A stretch of DNA of 8,310 bases. Origin: Dehalococcoidia bacterium. GTDB lineage: Bacteria > Chloroflexota > Dehalococcoidia > GIF9 > UBA5620. Below the pieces are notes generated by a model. The model saw nothing but the letters and a program-made list of their open reading frames with translations, ran no database searches and was not told where the DNA came from. Positions 6,818 through 8,310 of this stretch are shown here, piece by piece. The position numbers were made by a program, and so were the translations under genes. Where the stretch lies: contig JADHWZ010000099.1 in NCBI GenBank assembly GCA_016783225.1, forward strand, positions 1 through 8,310, read 5' to 3'. The stretch's first letter is position 1. Every line of letters begins with the position of its first letter.

Positions 6818-6967
6818 ATGGAAGCTACGGTTGAGCAGACGGAGATTGTAGTTGAAATGGCGAAGACACCAAAAAGGCAGGCAACGCCTAGAAGGAAAGC
6901 ATCACCATCAAAGCCATTGATTACACGAACAAGAAAACCATCTCCACCTAAACGCAGGAGGAGATAG
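6818..6967 (+). CDS. 49-residue peptide with acidic N-terminus and very basic Pro-rich tail
   Basis: This small protein is of no recognised family. Start ATG 6818 has GGAGGG nine bases upstream. An upstream TTG at 6779 in the same frame lies inside the leader hairpin and is unlikely. The first 14 residues are acidic and hydrophobic (MEATVEQTEIVVEM). From residue 15 on it is rich in Lys, Arg, Pro, Ser and Thr, with TPRRKASPSKP and a KRRRR end, reminiscent of disordered nucleic-acid-binding tails. It sits where an antitoxin would sit upstream of a PIN gene, but it lacks any AbrB, RHH or Phd-type DNA-binding fold. The coding 3' end contains the AGGAGGAG ribosome site of the PIN gene. The stop is TAG, after which the frame passes directly into the PIN gene (TAG TGT GTA ATG). 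It could be an antitoxin-like partner or a targeting peptide; the function is unknown. Confidence 0.6.
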   Translation: MEATVEQTEIVVEMAKTPKRQATPRRKASPSKPLITRTRKPSPPKRRRR

Positions 6968-6973
6968 TGTGTA

Positions 6974-7534
6974 ATGTCAGATGTAATCCCTCATTTATAC
7001 TTAGATACAAACATCATCCTTGACTTTGTTCATAACAGATGGAAACCATCAGTAGACCTTTTTGAAAAGATTAGGGCTAGGAATTGGCAATGCACGACTT
7101 CGCATTTTTCAGCACTTGAAATGTTGGATTCTGAGCAGTTTGAAGTTTGTATCCAGAAAATGAGATTGAAAGGTCTTTCGTGGACTCAAGTAATGAGCAG
7201 AATACCCGAACGCCGAGGTAAGAAATATGGTCTTTCTGCCCAACAATTAACAACTGTCTACGAGGACTTGTTTGATTCAATTTCACTTATCAAGGATTGT
7301 GTAACTTTTGTTTATCCCCATCAAGAACTATGGATTGATGCTGAGCGATATTTGTATTCAACAAACATCGGGGCACGAGATGCTATTCATTTAGCTACTG
7401 CTAATGGTTATGGATGCAATATACTAATAACCCGTGACAAACATTTTCGCAAAATAGCAGATGAGTATACTGTAGCCACGTTCCCTGAGAATATACTCAA
7501 TGCTATTAAAGAACTAGGGGACAAACAAACTTAG
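6974..7534 (+). CDS. PIN-domain ribonuclease
   Basis: This 186-residue protein has the four acidic positions of the PIN fold, a metal-dependent RNase: Asp11 in YLDTNIILD, Glu49 in FSALEML, Asp136 in GARDAIHLATA and Asp155 in LITRDKHF. It therefore looks catalytically competent. It is longer than usual VapC toxins (about 130-140 residues); the extra length is mainly between residues 55 and 110. ATG 6974 has AGGAGGAG (6956-6963) upstream. It follows the 49-residue peptide gene by six bases and precedes the GIY-YIG gene by twelve, so the three are likely one transcript. It probably cleaves RNA, perhaps as the toxic half of a maintenance module for the transposon. Whether the peptide neutralises it is not known from sequence. 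The gene is AT-rich compared with the flanking chromosome. Confidence 0.85.
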   Translation: MSDVIPHLYLDTNIILDFVHNRWKPSVDLFEKIRARNWQCTTSHFSALEMLDSEQFEVCIQKMRLKGLSWTQVMSRIPERRGKKYGLSAQQLTTVYEDLFDSISLIKDCVTFVYPHQELWIDAERYLYSTNIGARDAIHLATANGYGCNILITRDKHFRKIADEYTVATFPENILNAIKELGDKQT

Positions 7535-7546
7535 GGGGTAGATACG

Positions 7547-7849
7547 ATGGCTATTTCAGGCAAGCACGGATTCAGCAACGAGAACATTGCGAAAGCCCCA
7601 ACAGATGACGGAGTCTATGTACTGTATGACCGCAGAGAAGTAATCTATATCGGCAAAGGCAAAGGGACAAATGGTATAAGAAGTCGACTACAATCCCATA
7701 AGCGTGGAGATGTAGGGCGATGTACACAACAAGCTACCGCTTTTCGTTGTCGGCGTCATACCAAGCCACTGACATACGAAAGAAGGCTTTTGCTAGAGTA
7801 CAAGCGAAAGTATAGCAAATTGCCTCGCTGCAACGACCTAATTCCTTAA
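7547..7849 (+). CDS. Single-domain GIY-YIG endonuclease
   Basis: This 100-residue protein is almost entirely one GIY-YIG nuclease domain. The signature is GVYVLYDRREVIYIG (GVY 22-24, YIG 34-36), followed by IRSRLQSH with the conserved Arg45, a central ERRLLLEYK helix carrying the metal-binding Glu (Glu78) and a terminal Asn96 in LPRCND. All expected catalytic positions are present. No separate DNA-binding domain is fused to it, unlike homing enzymes such as I-TevI or UvrC. ATG 7547 has AGGGGGT about nine bases upstream, overlapping the PIN stop. It is the last gene of the cargo operon and ends at TAA, convergent with the 75-residue gene. The DNA substrate is unknown. As cargo of a transposon it may cut DNA to favour spread or retention, or act in defence; this is inference. 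Confidence 0.85.
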   Translation: MAISGKHGFSNENIAKAPTDDGVYVLYDRREVIYIGKGKGTNGIRSRLQSHKRGDVGRCTQQATAFRCRRHTKPLTYERRLLLEYKRKYSKLPRCNDLIP

Positions 7850-7863
7850 CCCTTATGGTTGCT

Positions 7864-8091
7864 CTACGGTTTGCAGTGTCCTAGAGCGACACCTGTCCCA
7901 ACAAATTGCCCGTCTTTATCGAACTGAAAATCCCGATTCCCGAATAGTAGACTGTCCCCGATTATTTGAAGCCTGAATTCATCTCCTGATGGGGCAACGC
8001 TGAATACCAGAGTCAACCCACTGACTTCAGCATCGTCTATCGTTTGTTCCCTAATCTGAACAAACTTAGTTCCTGATTGGTAATCCTCCAT
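7864..8091 (-). CDS. Hypothetical acidic 75-residue protein at the right end of the transposon
   Basis: I do not recognise this protein. Start ATG 8091 has AAAGGGGG just upstream (four to five bases from the G-run to ATG), acceptable for a ribosome site. The sequence is compact, acidic and rich in beta-type residues (VSGLTLVFSVAPSGDEFRLQIIGDSLLFG), with one Cys near the end and no signal peptide or membrane segment. It lies convergent to the GIY-YIG gene with only 14 bases between their stops, and 38 bases inside the innermost end repeat. It has the AT-richer composition of the cargo. It may be an independent cargo gene; a chance open frame cannot be excluded because of its length. Confidence 0.5.
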   Translation of the reverse strand: MEDYQSGTKFVQIREQTIDDAEVSGLTLVFSVAPSGDEFRLQIIGDSLLFGNRDFQFDKDGQFVGTGVALGHCKP

Positions 8092-8134
8092 ATTTCCCCC
8101 TTTGTTATTATTTGGAGGACGTTACCTTAGAAAT

Positions 8135-8188
8135 GACTTTTAGGGCAGCTCCCCGACTTTTAGGGCAGCCGCCACTTCTAAGGCAAAG
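8135..8188 (-). repeat. Right transposon end: terminal repeat plus two iteron-like copies
   Basis: Read inward on the minus strand, the terminal repeat CTTTGCCTTAGAAGTGGC (8188-8171) is followed by two internal copies sharing the core TGCCCTAAAAGTC. On the plus strand these are the exact 15-base direct repeat GACTTTTAGGGCAGC at 8135-8149 and 8155-8169, a 20-base period. Their core matches the left terminal repeat better than the outer right copy does. Such arrays are typical of multiple transposase binding sites. Confidence 0.8.
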
Positions 8189-8204
8189 CCCATCAAGGGA
8201 GAGG
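8189..8204. repeat. Right target duplication and right half of the interrupted palindrome
   Basis: CCCATCAAGGGAG (8189-8201) is the second copy of the 13-bp duplication. AGG after it completes the right arm of the pre-insertion palindrome whose left arm remains at 4966-4973. Confidence 0.9.
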
Positions 8205-8250
8205 AACAACTGATGTATTATCCCCCGTGGAGGTGAAGGCAAGCTGGGTT

Positions 8251-8273
8251 GGATGGGAAAAGCCGTCCCATCC
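8251..8273. repeat. Inverted repeat GGATGGG/CCCATCC in right flank
   Basis: This is a seven-base perfect stem with a nine-base loop in chromosomal sequence outside the transposon. No U-tract follows. The rest of 8205-8310 shows no gene that I can support. Confidence 0.4.
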
Positions 8274-8310
8274 CCCACCCACCCAGGAACAGGCAAAAGA
8301 GGACATAGGT

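Larger units (their letters stand above)
4984..8188. mobile_element. Complete DDE transposon with passenger genes, 3205 bp
   Basis: The ends are visible in the sequence. The left terminal repeat CCTTGCCTTAAAAGTCCC (4984-5001) matches the inverted right terminal repeat CTTTGCCTTAGAAGTGGC (8188-8171) at 14 of 18 positions, and the 13-bp repeat CCCATCAAGGGAG lies directly outside both. Excision in silico rebuilds an eight-base-arm palindrome, CCTCTCCC-ATCAA-GGGAGAGG, which is good evidence that these are true insertion boundaries. Inside are a transposase on the minus strand, an HTH gene, a 49-residue peptide gene, PIN and GIY-YIG genes on the plus strand, and a 75-residue gene on the minus strand. 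Base composition inside is clearly more AT-rich than in the flanking operon. Duplications of 10-13 bp are known for IS4-type elements. I cannot assign a named IS family with certainty. By layout it is a passenger-carrying ('transporter') IS and not a minimal IS. Confidence 0.9.

Noticed and set aside
6818..7534. Classical VapBC toxin-antitoxin pair
   Set aside because: The PIN protein is longer than VapC, and the 49-residue partner shows no AbrB, RHH or Phd fold. The order fits, but calling it VapBC would go beyond the sequence.
6345..8100. CRISPR array or tandem spacer repeats
   Set aside because: No regularly spaced direct repeats of 24-40 bases exist. The only periodic array is the 20-bp iterons at the transposon end.
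4880..8284. Similarity between flanks (GGTTGGAT ... CACCCACCC near 4880-4910 and 8248-8284)
   Set aside because: Only short, low-complexity matches are shared, with different spacing. The exact 13-bp repeat and TIRs define the element far better.
8108..8296. Minus-strand open frame of 62 codons over the right transposon end
   Set aside because: It crosses the terminal repeats and the target duplication, has low-complexity Pro/Gly-rich sequence and lacks a family signature. It was created by the insertion and by GC-rich repeats.

Overview
The window looks like bacterial chromosome from a GC-rich, probably uncultured lineage. The kinase-AAA ATPase-TPR architecture, the XRE-like regulator and the intergenic palindromes recall Chloroflexi (Dehalococcoidia-like) genomes, but the assignment is an inference from protein flavour. 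Nothing in the window is a definitive taxonomic marker. An AT-richer mobile element interrupts the chromosome between about 4984 and 8188.

Left part, all on the minus strand (1-4770). A promoter at 4737-4765 drives a large signalling unit: a Ser/Thr protein kinase fused to a MalT-type AAA ATPase (2415-4654), followed through a TAATG stop/start overlap by a TPR protein (2415 down to 1024). Next comes a lipoprotein alpha/beta hydrolase of the epoxide hydrolase/haloalkane dehalogenase type (1-762, running off the edge). Three lesions mark this region: a frameshift just ahead of the kinase glycine loop (about 4617), an in-frame TAG in the TPR gene (1963-1965) and an in-frame TAG in the hydrolase (211-213). 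It therefore looks like decaying sequence, an error-prone assembly or, less likely, amber readthrough.

Centre and right (4984-8188). This is a complete transposon whose ends can be read directly. Imperfect 18-bp terminal inverted repeats (4984-5001 and 8171-8188) are bordered by an exact 13-bp direct repeat, CCCATCAAGGGAG (4971-4983 and 8189-8201). Removing the element and one repeat copy restores a palindrome, CCTCTCCC-ATCAA-GGGAGAGG, so the insertion went into an intergenic palindromic repeat. The element encodes a SWIM-finger DDE transposase (minus strand). Divergent from it is a cargo cluster: a small HTH regulator, a 49-residue basic peptide, a PIN-domain nuclease and a GIY-YIG nuclease. 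A 75-residue hypothetical protein faces them from the right end. The transposase and HTH genes diverge from near-twin promoters (TTGACA-N18-TATTAT), one with a palindrome in its spacer, which suggests joint control by the HTH protein. The cargo has two unrelated nuclease folds, and its three ORFs lie in one reading frame separated only by single TAG codons plus a few codons. I consider this cargo-carrying element the main discovery candidate of the window.

Gene-free stretches: 763-1023 shows no convincing signal. 4655-4983 holds the kinase promoter, a GCGAGG hairpin and half of the target palindrome. 8092-8310 holds the iteron-like right end and a short inverted repeat in the flank. No rRNA, tRNA or CRISPR array was seen.
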